Shown here piece by piece: positions 1-10,611 of a stretch of 64,000 nt of DNA (position 1 is its first letter; each line of letters starts with the position of its first letter). The notes under the pieces were generated by a model, which had not been told where the DNA came from, did no database searches, and saw only the letters and a list, made by a program, of their open reading frames with translations. This DNA is from Vanrija pseudolonga (taxonomy: Eukaryota; Basidiomycota; Tremellomycetes; Trichosporonales; Trichosporonaceae), in assembly GCF_020906515.1 (NCBI RefSeq), contig NC_085852.1:744001-808000 (forward strand). The letters run 5' to 3'. Position numbers and translations under genes: made by a program.

Positions 1-1354
1 TGGGGTTTACGTTGTTGCCTATAGCAGATTTTTGGCAGCTGATTATAAGAAGAACGGGAGGGTGTCGGAGGGAGAGAGAGGGGGGGAGCGGGGAGGCTGT
101 TGTTTGCGTTTGAGCAATAGCCGCGCTTGAGGTGTTGCCTATGAAAGAAAGAAGAAAAGAGGTCAGTGGTCGATTGTTGCGCAAAGGGGAGACCAAGTTG
201 TCTTTGTGGTTTGTGGGCGGCAACGAGGCGACGTTGGGTGCGTGTAGCGGCGGCGTGGTGCGTGTGTGGCCGCAGCCAGGCAGCCAGGCAACCAGCCAGG
301 CTTGCCAGGCCCGCCGTCAACCACAATACAACGCGCGCGCTCGCTTGCTCTGCTCTGCCTGGCTGGTTGGGGCCTGACTGCCAGGGCCCTGGGCAAGGGC
401 AACGCAACAGTGACACAACGCGGCAAAGGAACACTGTGGATGCATTTTTTGCTCCCGCTAAACAGCTCTCTGCATTTCCCACACAAAGGAGTTTGAACCT
501 GCAGTTGAGATCACGTGATGTGGGGGGAGTTCTGTATCAGCACCTGCCTTGTGTAAAATGCCACGTCATGCGACGATCCAAGCCTCTGCGTCATTAGCCT
601 GAACGTCAGACTTGCGGCCGATTTTTCAATTCCGTCGCACCCGATGATTCAACAAACGGGCTGCTTGAATTTCGAACTGGGCCCAGGTCAAAGTGACGTC
701 TGATTGGTCGATTGCCGACTGCTTAGCTGGCTTCTCGACTCGGCACAGCCGCCAAAGGGCAAGGCCGCGATGCCGTGCGCGACGTAGCTGGCTGGCTGGC
801 TAAACCTGCGGAATCGGCGTTGGACTGGCTGGCTGGCTGGACAGAGAGAAGCATAGTAAGCCAAGTCCGCTCGCAGGCGGCCCGGCCTCGAGTCTCCCTT
901 TGACGCGTCCCCCCTTGGCTCTCTGCGCCCCGCCGAGCCATTGCCCCGTTTGAAACCCGCGCGCTGTCCGCCCCGCTGAAATGCATCGGTCGTCACCCGC
1001 AGGGCCGCAGCGTTGCTTGACACTTTACTACGAGTCGAATTCTAATCTGCCTCGCTCGTTGCCCCCACCCAGCCAAGCCATTTTCTAACTCGGCGGCCCT
1101 TCTGACCCGGCCATCTTTGTTCCGACCAACCAATCTGTTTCCTTAAATATTCACACCACCAAAGGGAAAACTCACTTTCCCCCATCATCAACCACCACTA
1201 TCTCTACACGAGGACAGCTCTCTCTCGCTCTCTCTCACTCTCCACACATCGCCTGCAACACACACAAAACCAGACAAAAGCGGAATCACTGCAGCCCGCA
1301 CACACACATCTAAACTCTATCGCAACGCCCACCTCTTAAAACAAATCGATTAAA
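1..1354. promoter_or_regulatory. Upstream region and 5' leader of homocitrate synthase
   Basis: No convincing gene is seen here; the open frames have the arginine/proline/alanine-rich composition of GC-rich noncoding DNA. An AT-rich stretch (CCTTAAATATTC, about 1141) and a CT-rich leader (about 1198-1250) lie just before the ATG at 1355 and look like core promoter and 5' UTR. GGCTGGCT-type tetranucleotide runs occur near 281-300 and 788-843. Confidence 0.5.
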
Positions 1355-3594
1355 ATGTGCCCTCCCGAGGACAAGCCCGTCGCCAACGGCAACGAGGAGA
1401 TGGTTGCCATCGACCTTGCTTCGGCCGTCAAGACCAACGGCCACCTCAACGGCGGAGAGAAGGACAAGAAGGGCTTCTACAACCGCCCATCCGACTTTTT
1501 GAGCAACACGAGCAACTGGCAGGTGAGTAGAGCTGCTTCGTTTTGAGAACGCGTAGTCGGTCGTGAGGGTCGGTGCCAAGAGCGGCTGCTCGTGCGAGCC
1601 AGTGTGCCCGTCCACTCGGGTGCATCTCGATCATCAATTCGACACTGGCCGCTCGCGAAGCATTTTAGAGGACGGGGTGCGGGCTGGTGTGTGAGATGGG
1701 GCGAGGTGATATGCGTCGGCAACCTGGGCAGTCAGTCACCTGGGGCTGCGCAGCCATAAGCTGCCTGCAACCCCGAACCACCTGTCCTTGCGCATCGCCG
1801 AGCAACCGTCTGCACTGTCTGCGTGGCAGTCACCTCGGCGTGCAGATTGTGTGTGCGCATGTCGCTCTGTATCTTTGCCGCATTGGCGCGGGCTCGCGAG
1901 GCACATGAAATGTGGAGCCGCGATACCAGAAGTCCGTCCCCACGGACTCTCGGATCAATCCCTGGCACTGGCTCCTTATCAGTCGCTTCTCGCACCCCTA
2001 GGCCCTCCCATCACCTCCGCTGCATCGGAAAACGCATTTAGAGGTAGTTGCTGACCTTGTGCAGATCATTGAGTCGACTCTTCGTGAGGGAGAGCAGTTC
2101 GCAAATGCCTTGTGAGTATTCCGTCCCTTAAGTTTTTTTTTATACCCGCTAATGCCCTCCCCAGCTTTGGTAAGCCTTTTGATTCCTCCCCCCCAACGCG
2201 TGCTGCACTGCATCTGGCGTCGCGTCACGTCTTGCCTGGGCTGGGTAGAGCCCATGGCGGCTGGCTTGGAGGTGTAGAAGCGTCGGGGGACAGATTTTCT
2301 GTCTACCACTCCACGCCCCAGCCTACCCATGCTTTGTCACGCCCCAGGACTGTCGCCCGGCCAGCCGTGTTTAGACCCGAAGAAGCCCAACTGACACACA
2401 ACAGACCTTGAGACCAAGATCAAGATCGCCAAGGCCCTCGACGAGTTCGGTGTTGAGTGGATCGAGCTCACCTCGCCCGCCGCCTCGCCCGAGTCGCGCG
2501 CTCACTGCGAGGCCATCTGCAACCTCGGCCTCAAGAGGTCGAAGATCCTTACCCACATCCGTTGCCACATGGACGACGCCCGCATCGCCGTCGAGACTGG
2601 TGTCGACGGTGTCGACGTCGTCATTGGCACCTCGTCGTTCCTCCGTGAGCACTCGCACGGCAAGGACATGTCGTGGATCACCAAGACCGCCATCGAGGTC
2701 ATCCAGTTTGTCAAGTCGAAGGGCATTGAGATCCGTTTCTCGTCCGAGGACTCGTTCCGTTCGGAGCTTGTCGACCTCCTCTCCATCTACCGCACCGTCG
2801 ACAAGATCGGTGTCAACCGTGTCGGTGTTGCCGACACTGTCGGCTGCGCCGACCCCCGCCAGGTGTACGAGCTCGTCCGCACCCTCCGTGGTGTCGTCAG
2901 CTGCGACATTGAGTGCCACTTCCACAACGACACTGGCTGTGCTATTGCCAACGCCTACGCCGCCCTCGAGGCCGGTGCTACGCACATTGACACCTCGGTT
3001 CTCGGCATTGGCGAGCGTAACGGTATCACCCCTCTCGGTGGTCTTATTGCCCGCATGATGGTTGCCGACCCCGAGTACGTCAAGTCGAAGTACAACCTTA
3101 CCATGCTCCGTGAGGTCGAGAACATTGTCGCCGAGGCCGTCGAGATCCAGGTTCCCTTCAACAACTACATCACTGGCTTCTGCGCCTTCACCCACAAGGC
3201 CGGTATCCACGCCAAGGCCATCCTTGCCAACCCCTCGACATACGAGATCCTCAACCCCGCCGACTTCGGCATGACCCGTTACGTCTCGATCGGCCACCGT
3301 CTGACTGGCTGGAACGCTGTCAAGTCGCGTGTTGAGCAGCTCAACCTGACTCTCACCGACGAGCAGATCAAGGACGCCACTGCCAAGATCAAGGAGCTTG
3401 CCGACGTCCGCACCCAGTCAATGGAGGACGTTGACATGATCCTTCGTATCTACCACACTGCTGTTCAGGAGGGCAAGCTCAAGGTCGGACAGTCTGCTGT
3501 TCTCGACCGCCTGTTGGAGGAGCACGTTAACAGCCGTGAGACTTCGCCCAACCGGAATGCCAAGAGGCAGCGTGTCGAGGAGGCGTCGGCGTAG
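1355..3594 (+). CDS. LYS20: Homocitrate synthase (lysine biosynthesis, alpha-aminoadipate pathway)
   Basis: Condenses acetyl-CoA with 2-oxoglutarate to homocitrate, the first committed step of fungal lysine synthesis. Exons are 1355-1522, 2065-2111, 2165-2169 and 2405-3594, giving 469 aa. The fold is a DRE-TIM metallolyase: the DRE-type motif is STLREGEQ at the start of the barrel, HIRCHMDD and [12 protein letters not shown] carry metal and catalytic residues, and [13 protein letters not shown] and [11 protein letters not shown] are family signatures. The third exon is only 5 nt (CTTTG). It is needed to read NAFFDLETK, which matches the NAFFDTE segment of yeast Lys20/Lys21; without it the frame is lost. 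Intron 1 is 542 nt, much longer than most introns in the window. The C-terminus ends in a basic tail (RNAKRQR). Whether this is the LYS20 or LYS21 counterpart cannot be told; one gene may serve both roles. Confidence 0.96.
2165..2169 (+). other. 5-nt micro-exon of homocitrate synthase
   Basis: The sequence CCCCAG/CTTTG/GTAAGC places five coding bases between a good acceptor and a good donor. It joins the phase-2 end of exon 2 (GCC TT) to the downstream exon (AC CTT GAG). The result restores frame and gives the conserved Phe-Phe-Asp of the family. Confidence 0.88.
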
Positions 3595-3835
3595 AGTAAG
3601 ATTAGTCGGCGCTTCTGTTTGTTTGTATACCGGCGGATATGCATTGGCATGGGTAGATATTTGCAAGAGCGCAGCGAGCGTGTGAGGAGTGGGTGCGGTG
3701 TTGCATGGAGTAGAGGCAGAGCGTTCAGTATTGAGCTGGTGACGAGGGACGGCCAACGCGGACCACTCCGACGCCGCCGCGCCGACCGCGTAATTTCGCG
3801 CCGAACCGCAAACTCACACATCACTTCAACCCACA

Positions 3836-4642
3836 ATGCGTCCACCACTCCAGCCAACACGAGCGCTATCCCGCGCGCTCTCATCGCACGCGTACAATCC
3901 GCCTGCTCCCCAGCGGCGCGGTCCACCAGGCCCACCCGGCGGCGGCCCACCCAACGCCGCCGCGGGCCCATCCACCCCCGCCCCTGCCCCGCCGAACCCG
4001 GCCACAACAACCTCGCCGTCCCTCCCGCCCGAGCAGCGCCGGCTGCTCGAGGAGATCGTGCGCGTCGACCATGCGGGCGAGCTGGGCGCCAACTGGATCT
4101 ACCGGGGCCAGAAGTGGGCGAGCCAGCTGCGCGGGGACCGGGAAACTGCGTCGCAGGTTGAGGTGGGTGGGCCTGCTTCCTGCCTTTGAGCCTGCTAACC
4201 TCCCCACCCCCAGGCAATGTGGGACAACGAGCGGCACCACCTCAACACGCTGACGCGCGTCGCGGCACAGCACCGCGTGCGCCCGACGGCGCTCTACCCC
4301 GCATGGCAGGTGCTCGCGTGGGGGCTCGGCGCGGGCACGGCGCTGCTGGGCAAGGAGGCGGCCATGGCGTGCACCGAGGCGGTGGAGACGGTCATCGGCG
4401 AGCACTACGACGACCAGCTGCGCGCGCTCAAGCCTGTGCTGGCTGAGAACGCGGCCAAGGCGCAGCCGGACGCGAGCCTCCCGCTCCTCGCGGAGATTCT
4501 CGAGGAGTTCCGGGACGACGAGCTCGCGCATCTCGACACCGCGGTCGAGGAGGGCGCGCTCCGCGCCCCGGCGCACTCGTTGCTCTCGGCTGTCGTGGGC
4601 GCCGCTTGTCATATTGGTATTGCTGTTGCCAAGAAGGTGTGA
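3836..4642 (+). CDS. COQ7: 5-demethoxyubiquinone hydroxylase, mitochondrial
   Basis: A di-iron monooxygenase that hydroxylates demethoxyubiquinone in coenzyme Q synthesis, at the matrix side of the inner mitochondrial membrane. Exons are 3836-4162 and 4214-4642 (251 aa, 51-nt intron). The ferritin-like ligands are all visible: Glu in VDHAGELGA, the ExxH of MWDNERHHL, Glu in the helix ACTEAVETVIGEHY, and the second ExxH in RDDELAHLD. The first 60 or so residues are an Arg-rich mitochondrial presequence followed by a Pro/Gly/Ala-rich linker that is longer than usual. It lies 241 bp downstream of homocitrate synthase on the same strand, with no sign of functional coupling. Confidence 0.95.
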
Positions 4643-5061
4643 TGTAGGTTTTGTGTGCGGCGGTGCGGTGCGGTGGCAGGCGCGGGGGATACTGACTTCT
4701 CGTTTGCTGACGGGCGATGGATGTGCCTCCTCTGCACGGCTGTGATACTGACGTCGCTTGCACAACGTGCAGACTGATTCCCGCAAGACCATCGCCTGAG
4801 AAGGAACGGTGCCGAAGCCGACGCACCGGGGTCGGTGGCCCTTGACAGACGTCCACACACCATTAAAGCTTCACATCGCCGAGCTGCTAACGGTTGACGA
4901 TGGAGTCGTCCCAATGCACCACGCCGGACGCGATATTCCATTTGTGCATCACACACGCCTTCAACCCTGGCGCAGGCCACTACTCCATCAACAGTGCTCC
5001 TCCGTTCTTGTCTCCAAACCGACATCAACCCTGGAGCTCATCAACCCTGCCCCCGCCCCCG
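4643..5061. other. Convergent 3' spacer between COQ7 and the GFA-fold gene
   Basis: Tail-to-tail intergenic region holding the 3' UTRs of two converging genes. No open frame with recognisable protein character was found. Confidence 0.4.
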
Positions 5062-5775
5062 CTAATCAATCCAGCAGCCATTCTCCTTGTGCCACGCCTC
5101 GATGCCCTCGCCGGGCGGGTAGAGCTCGTACCTCTCCCATTTCTCCCACATCTTGTCGGCGCCCGGGATGGGCACGTACTCGGGGCAGTACTTGCGCATG
5201 AGCGCGATGCCGGGCACGCCCTTGGGCGGGGCGGGGAGGTCTGGGCTGTCGATGGTCGAGGCGAAGGGGTAGATCCACTGCGGCCACTCCTCATGCCAGT
5301 TCCACATCATGGTCGAGCAGTTGCTGCAGAACGAGCGCTTCGAGTTGCCCTGGACCTTTGGCTCGTCGTTCTCGTCAAACTCGACAGGCGCGTAATAGTC
5401 CCTGCGTGTGAGTTGTGTTACGACGCGACGACCCACTTGAGCAGCTCCTTGCCACGGATGATGTTGAGCGTCGCGTTGTTGCCCATGATGTTGGACACGC
5501 CCATGTATCCGCCGACCTTGCGGCAGATGGAGCACTGGCAGATCTGGCGACGTGGGTTAGGCGGTGCTGGGTGACACGCTGAATGACAAGCCTACCTGGT
5601 ACGGCACTGGCGTGTTGGACTGGACGAAGTCAGCGTGGCAGCGGCAGAGGAAGGTGGCCCACCTCGACAGTGTACTTGATCTTGCGGCAATGGCACGAGC
5701 TGGCGAGGGGTCAGCTCGAGCTAGAGCTCGACGGCGCTCGCCTCGTCCCACTTACCCGTGGAGGAGGAGCGGCAT
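5062..5775 (-). CDS. GFA/CENP-V-fold zinc protein (glutathione-dependent formaldehyde-activating family)
   Basis: A small zinc protein of the Mss4-like GFA/CENP-V fold, 175 aa. Five exons on the minus strand (5756-5775, 5663-5699, 5596-5619, 5437-5543, 5062-5401) all keep frame; three of them are under 40 nt. The zinc-binding cysteines are in the expected order: GSCHCRKIKY, then ICQCSICRKVGG, then SFCSNCSTMMWNW. In bacteria some relatives bind glutathione or act on its S-hydroxymethyl adduct, but most fungal members have no proven reaction. The start was chosen because the first exon supplies the Gly before SCHC and has no competing upstream ATG. The specific substrate is unknown. Confidence 0.85.
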
Positions 5776-6599
5776 GGTGAGAGGTGTCTGTGTCTGGGTA
5801 GGTGTCTCGCTTCGAGCAGCGCAGAGCAGCGCTTAAGTATGCTGTTGGGAGGCGGACCGCGTGCCGACAGCCTGGGTGGTTGAGTGTGTTGCCAAGGAGG
5901 AACGAGTGGAGGTGGTCGTTTGGCAGAGTGGGGGACGATGGAACACCTCGGCCGCCTTATCGCCTCTGCGTTTCGGGAAACCGTGTGTGTGCGACGTCAC
6001 TGTGCATGGTGTCCACGTGGAAATGCTCCCGCTACTAACGGTGTGCTTGTGTGAAATGTCGACTCGATCGTGACTACCGTTTTTGCCTCCGTTCCCTTTC
6101 CCGTCATGGTTAGTCGGATTCCCGGTCGTCATCACAACGAATGGCCCCTCCCCTCCGGCGTCCGGCGTCCGACGGCCTGCACGGCTGCTGTGCAGACTCC
6201 CCCCATCCAACCACAGAACGACGACAAGTTGCGCAAGCGTCGTCCCCGACGGCAACCAACTCTACAAGCACGCTCCACGGCCATCGTTGCACCGCCGCCA
6301 CCACTATGTACATTTCCATGCATGGGTCTACTACTGCTGCTTACGATGCCGGCTGCTGTCATTGATTTTTAATAAAATTACAGGAAATTCGGGCCATAAT
6401 ACCAAAAAAAAAAAAGATCGAGGCAGATAGATTGTGTATTGCCATCTAGTCAGGGCCGGGAGTAACAGGCAGGTTCGTGCGCGTGAATGACAACGAGCCT
6501 TGTGTCATGCCGTGGCCACCGCCGACGGAGACGACGACGTGGGCACGGCACAGCACACCGGCCCACGACAGCCGCCCAGCCGTGCGTGCACCGCACCGC
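5776..6599. promoter_or_regulatory. Spacer: GFA-fold gene promoter and SET gene 3' region
   Basis: Both flanking genes lie on the minus strand, so this holds the upstream region of the GFA-fold gene and the 3' UTR of the SET gene. An AT-rich block with a 12-A run (about 6364-6416) stands out in GC-rich surroundings and probably lies in the SET gene 3' end. No coding sequence is recognised. Confidence 0.4.
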
Positions 6600-7461
6600 T
6601 TATTGCCCGGCCTTGAGCGCGCGAATGTGCTCGTTGACGAGGCCGCGCTCCTCGAGCTGCTCGAGGGTGAGGTACTTTGCGCCGTTGATCTTGCCGAGGC
6701 AGTTCTGTGGCCAAACGTCAGTGGAGCTGCTCGTGGGGGTAGCAAGCCTTGCCGCAACGCACCTTGGCACCACACGAGCAAGTAAAGCCCTGTGCCATGT
6801 CCCACTCGGTGCTGGGGTAGAAGAAGGTAAGGTCGCCGCCCTTCTTGACTCCGGCGGGGCCAACGCGGGCTTCCCAGCGCTCGGGCTGGCGCGCCGGGAG
6901 CGACACTTCGACGGTTGGTGCGCACGAGTGGTTCACTGGGGGGATTGGTCAGCCTGTGCGCAGAAAAGGACAGGATAGGACAGAACAGGGGTGTCGGGGG
7001 ACGGGGCTCCGGGGCCCGGAGTGGGGCAGGGAGGAGCAGTGCGCGAGCGCACTCACTGAACAAGAGGTCCGAGTTGAGCTCGAGGTGGTCGCGGGGGCCG
7101 GCACCGTACTGCACTGACGAGTAGGCCTTGACTGGCGCAGCCGACTTGTTGTCGAGGAGTGCGAGGGTCTCGCCGGGGGCGTAGTCCTGTGGGAGGAGGA
7201 ATGTCAGCGACGCAGCCACAGGAATGTCTGGCGTCAACAGCCACTCACACGGTCGGCGACCAGCTTGCTCGAGTAGCTCTCGCCGGCACCGGCCGACTGG
7301 TCAAAGACGACATGGAAGCGGCCGGGGTGGGTGGCCTTGTACGTCTCGTTGTTGTAGGGCTTGTCGTAGGCGACGGGCGCGTCGGCGGCCAGGACGACAG
7401 CCTTGACGGGTGCCGCGGTGGCGACGGGGGCGGGGGCGACGTGGTTGACGGTGACGGTCAT
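6600..7461 (-). CDS. Small SET-domain protein with post-SET cysteines
   Basis: Four exons (7249-7461, 7057-7186, 6763-6935, 6600-6704) give 206 aa. The C-terminal half carries the SET core signature FMNHSCAPTVEV, then the motif GGDLTFFYPSTEWDM, then a post-SET-like cluster CSCGAKNC. This pattern fits S-adenosylmethionine-dependent lysine methyltransferases. The N-terminal part is Ala/Pro/Val-rich and has no clear pre-SET domain. The protein is short, so the full SET pseudoknot is compressed, and the substrate (histone or other) cannot be inferred. Small SET proteins of this layout are common in fungi and largely uncharacterised. Confidence 0.8.
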
Positions 7462-9625
7462 GGTGAGTGCTGTGAGATGGAGGTTGGGGTAGGGGCGGTG
7501 CTGCTTGTTCGGCAGTGGGGCTGGCGTGAGGAGACGAACAGGCAAGAGAGGGGGGTGCCAAAGTGGCTGCTTAAGTATCAATATCAGATTGGGGCTAAAA
7601 CGGCGCTCCTATGTACGGGGGGGGCTCTCATCTGCTCCGAGACAAGCGTCCACCCACCAACCCACAGAGCGACGCCTCCTGGTCGCCGCAGTGACATTGG
7701 GTTGGTGTCGTCAGTGGTGGAATCTCCGACTCTGGGTTCCGGGTAAGGGCCAGTGGCTGTTTGCCGGGGCTGGGGAGCTGGCTGCAAGACCCACGGGGGA
7801 ATCGGAGAGGAAGAGATTCCATGGGCGACGCACAGTTTCAGGGTGCAAATGCATCATCACTGAGGCAGGCTGGATGGCTGGGCGGGCTAGTATCAGTGAT
7901 TAGACAACAGAGCAGTGCCCCCCCATGGCCCACTGCTTCCAAGGCACAGTCACTCTGGCACCGACCAATAATCAATCACCCGGCGAGATAGAAGCACAGG
8001 CAAGAGGGGGATATCCCCACGGTCCTCTTCTAGTCCCACCCCTCGGGGCCCGCCCGCCCGATCATTCCTGCTTGGCGTGCGCGCATTGTTGCGCAGAGAG
8101 TGCTCGATGCAGGTGGCAACTATCGCTATACGCTGGCAGGCAGCGCGCCGCGGGCGGCCGAGCAAAGAAAAGTTGCGGGGCAGACCCCGCCGCCCCCGCC
8201 ACCGCTGCCGTTGGTGCACCTGAGCCACCCGACGCCAGGTGCGCCGTGCAACTCTTGGCGTGGCGCACCGCAGCTATTGTTGAACACACCGTGAGCGTGA
8301 GATTATGTCGTCTGTTGCGAGCCAGAAGCATCGTCACCATCATCGCATGGCGCAGGAAGCAGACGAGCGAGAAGCACGTCGAGATCTGGCGAGATAAGCT
8401 GAGAAGAAGGAGCGTTTGTGGCATTTGCCGCAGCCGTCGCGTTGCCCCAGCCGTCGGGCACCGCGGCCGGCCAGCCCAGCATGCCGAGCGAATCAGGCTT
8501 CAGGCAGCAGGCAGCAGCGCAGACTCCACTCCAAAGCGTCTTGCACACATGCTTGATTGGCTTGCGGCCAGTGCGACGGCGAGAGTCCAGGCCAGCTGTG
8601 GGTGGGGAGCGGTGGGGCGCCGTGGGCTGGAGCACGGGCGGCGGCACACGCCTTTCTTTGCTCGGTCGGCTCTGGCCCGCTCGCGCGCGGGGAAATACCA
8701 AGCCCGCGAACGCAAGCTGCGCGCGGAGGCCGAGGCGGCGTGGCGTGGTGCACGCGCTCCGAGCTAGGCACAGTAGCAGCGCCGTTAGGCCGACGGCGAG
8801 GCAGCCAGCGAGTCAGCGCCGCCGAGCGGACGAGTGGGTGCGCCGTCAGTGGGGTGAGAGTGGGGCGTGGCGGGCGTCTACGGTCGCGAACAAGCCTGTG
8901 GCGATGGCGACGAGATCGATCCCATCCGCGGCGCGTGACCACCGAGCATGCACCACACAATACATGCTGCGAGCGAGCGAGCGAATCTGCGCCTCCACCT
9001 CTGTCCAACTCCAGCCCATCCCACCCATCCCCCCCTCGCCTACATCTCGGCAACTCGTGTGGGGTCTGGGGCCGAGGGAGCGCGAGCGACGCATAGCGAG
9101 CGGTGAGTCGCGAGCGTCTCTACCCCGCTTGTGGACCCAGCCCGCGTGTATTCCCGATTGCGTTGGGTGCGGGGCGGGCAGGCAGGCGACTGAGGCTGCC
9201 TGTGCGCGAGTGAGCGTACATGCCCCCGCTGCACGGTGTCGCTCTTGCCGTGTCCGAGTGCCACGTGCCCCCCCCTCCGCTGGGTGCCCTCCGCCTCGGC
9301 ATTTCGCCGCTCGCGCTGCCAATGACAGCAGAGTTGATGTCGTCGCTCTGCATTCCCGAGCGTGGCGCCAGGTAAGCGTTCGTCAATGCCAAGCCAGGCA
9401 GGCGCACGAAGCGCAAGCGGTCGTCTCTGCCGAGGTCTGAGTTGTGTGTCTGGGGAGCGCTCAGTGTCACGTTCGCTCGTTGTGTCTGCGCTGTGTCTGC
9501 AGTGACACTCGCGTCGTCGCCACCCGCCACACCAGCGTCAGTCCAGTCGCCAGTCACCAGCCGTCACCACCCACCACCCCACCGCCCCACCCAACGCACA
9601 CACGACACTGTCCATCATCTATGGC
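7462..9625. other. 2.2-kb gene-poor region
   Basis: Lies between the start of the SET gene and the 3' end of the next minus-strand gene. Long open frames exist on both strands (for example about 8418-9440 plus), but their translations are Arg/Ala/Ser/Pro-rich with no domain, and overlapping frames are equally open, as expected for GC-rich noncoding DNA. It must contain the SET gene promoter. A noncoding transcript cannot be excluded. Confidence 0.4.
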
Positions 9626-10262
9626 TCATGGCTCGTTGCCCCGGCCCGTCCGTTTCCGCTTCCCCTTGCCACTCTTTCCTGCGGCGCGCTTCGCCTTGCC
9701 CTCCTTGAACTTTTGCTTGGCTGCCTCGAGGGCCTCCTCCTTCTTGAGCCGCAGCTCGTACGCGCGCTGCTCGGGCGTCTTGGGCATGTCGGCCTCGCGC
9801 ACGCCCATGCCGCCGGGCGTCGCGCCGCGGATCCGTATTCTCCCGTCCTTGAGGTGCTCGGTGATGATCGGCGACGCAGCGGGGCGGTACTTGAACTCGT
9901 CCGAGTAGCTGTGCGTAGCATGCTGCGTCAGCCGTATGGGTAGGGCGCCGGTTGGGGGGGCGGTGCAACACAACACCCACCAGCCCGCTTGACGGCCACC
10001 AGAGAGACATCACCTACCGCGTTGCGTAGATGACGTCGGGCTTCTTCTTCTCGCCGCCCATGCCGCCGAGCTTGATGGCCAGCCACGACATGACGATGAT
10101 GGCAACGATCAACGCGGCGCGCTTCCACCACGCCGGCTCGGGCGCGTTGAACTGCGCGATCGTGGCCTCGGACAGTGGGTTCTCGAGCGAGAGCTCGTTC
10201 TCGCGACGCTCGTCGGCTGGGTCGTCTTGTGGGCTCGTCGGCAGACGCTGATACGTGGCCAT
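9626..10262 (-). CDS. Predicted single-span membrane protein, function unknown
   Basis: Two exons (10018-10262 and 9626-9908) give 175 aa. The first half is polar and acidic (MATYQRLPTSPQDDPADE), followed by one clear membrane segment at about residues 50-66 (AALIVAIIVMSWLAIKL) preceded by Trp-Trp-Lys. The second half contains a short conserved-looking block (YRPAASPIITEHLKDGR) and a very basic, Lys/Ala-rich coiled-coil-like tail. I do not recognise the family. The layout suggests a tail-exposed ER or other endomembrane protein. The exon junction is supported by a clean GTAGGT donor and CACAG acceptor. Confidence 0.72.
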
Positions 10263-10611
10263 GTTGAATCGGGGTCGTCGAGGTGGTTGACGGTCGACGT
10301 GTCGTGTGGTGAAGGATCGACGGAAAATGACTTCAGCGGCGGGGCGTGTGCGACGCGGCAAGTGGTTGTAGGGTCTCACGTGACTCTGACTCCGTCTGCA
10401 CTGCCTGTCACCACTGTATCATGCTTCCCTCCCTCCTCTTGCTGCCAGCTCATGCATGGCGACTATCATGTACAACGTCTCTACTCTGAATGCTATTTAC
10501 ATGTGGACGTGTCCCTTCCCAATCCCCATCTGCTGACGCCGGCACGTCGTCTATCGTCATGATGCAGTTGCCACGCCACTATCCACTGTGGCGATCGCGT
10601 CGCCTTGCCGT
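10263..10611. promoter_or_regulatory. Upstream region of the membrane-protein gene
   Basis: Head of the 9626-10262 gene facing the tail of the CSN7 gene. No coding sequence or distinctive motif was seen. Confidence 0.35.

Noticed and set aside
2371-3297. 308-codon minus-strand open frame under homocitrate synthase
   Set aside because: It is the mirror of the biased codons of the real gene; similar long antisense frames lie under transketolase, MCCA, DAK1 and the BRD8-like gene.
8418-9440. 340-codon plus-strand open frame
   Set aside because: Composition is Arg/Ala/Ser/Pro-rich without domain, and overlapping frames on both strands are equally open; typical of GC-rich noncoding DNA.
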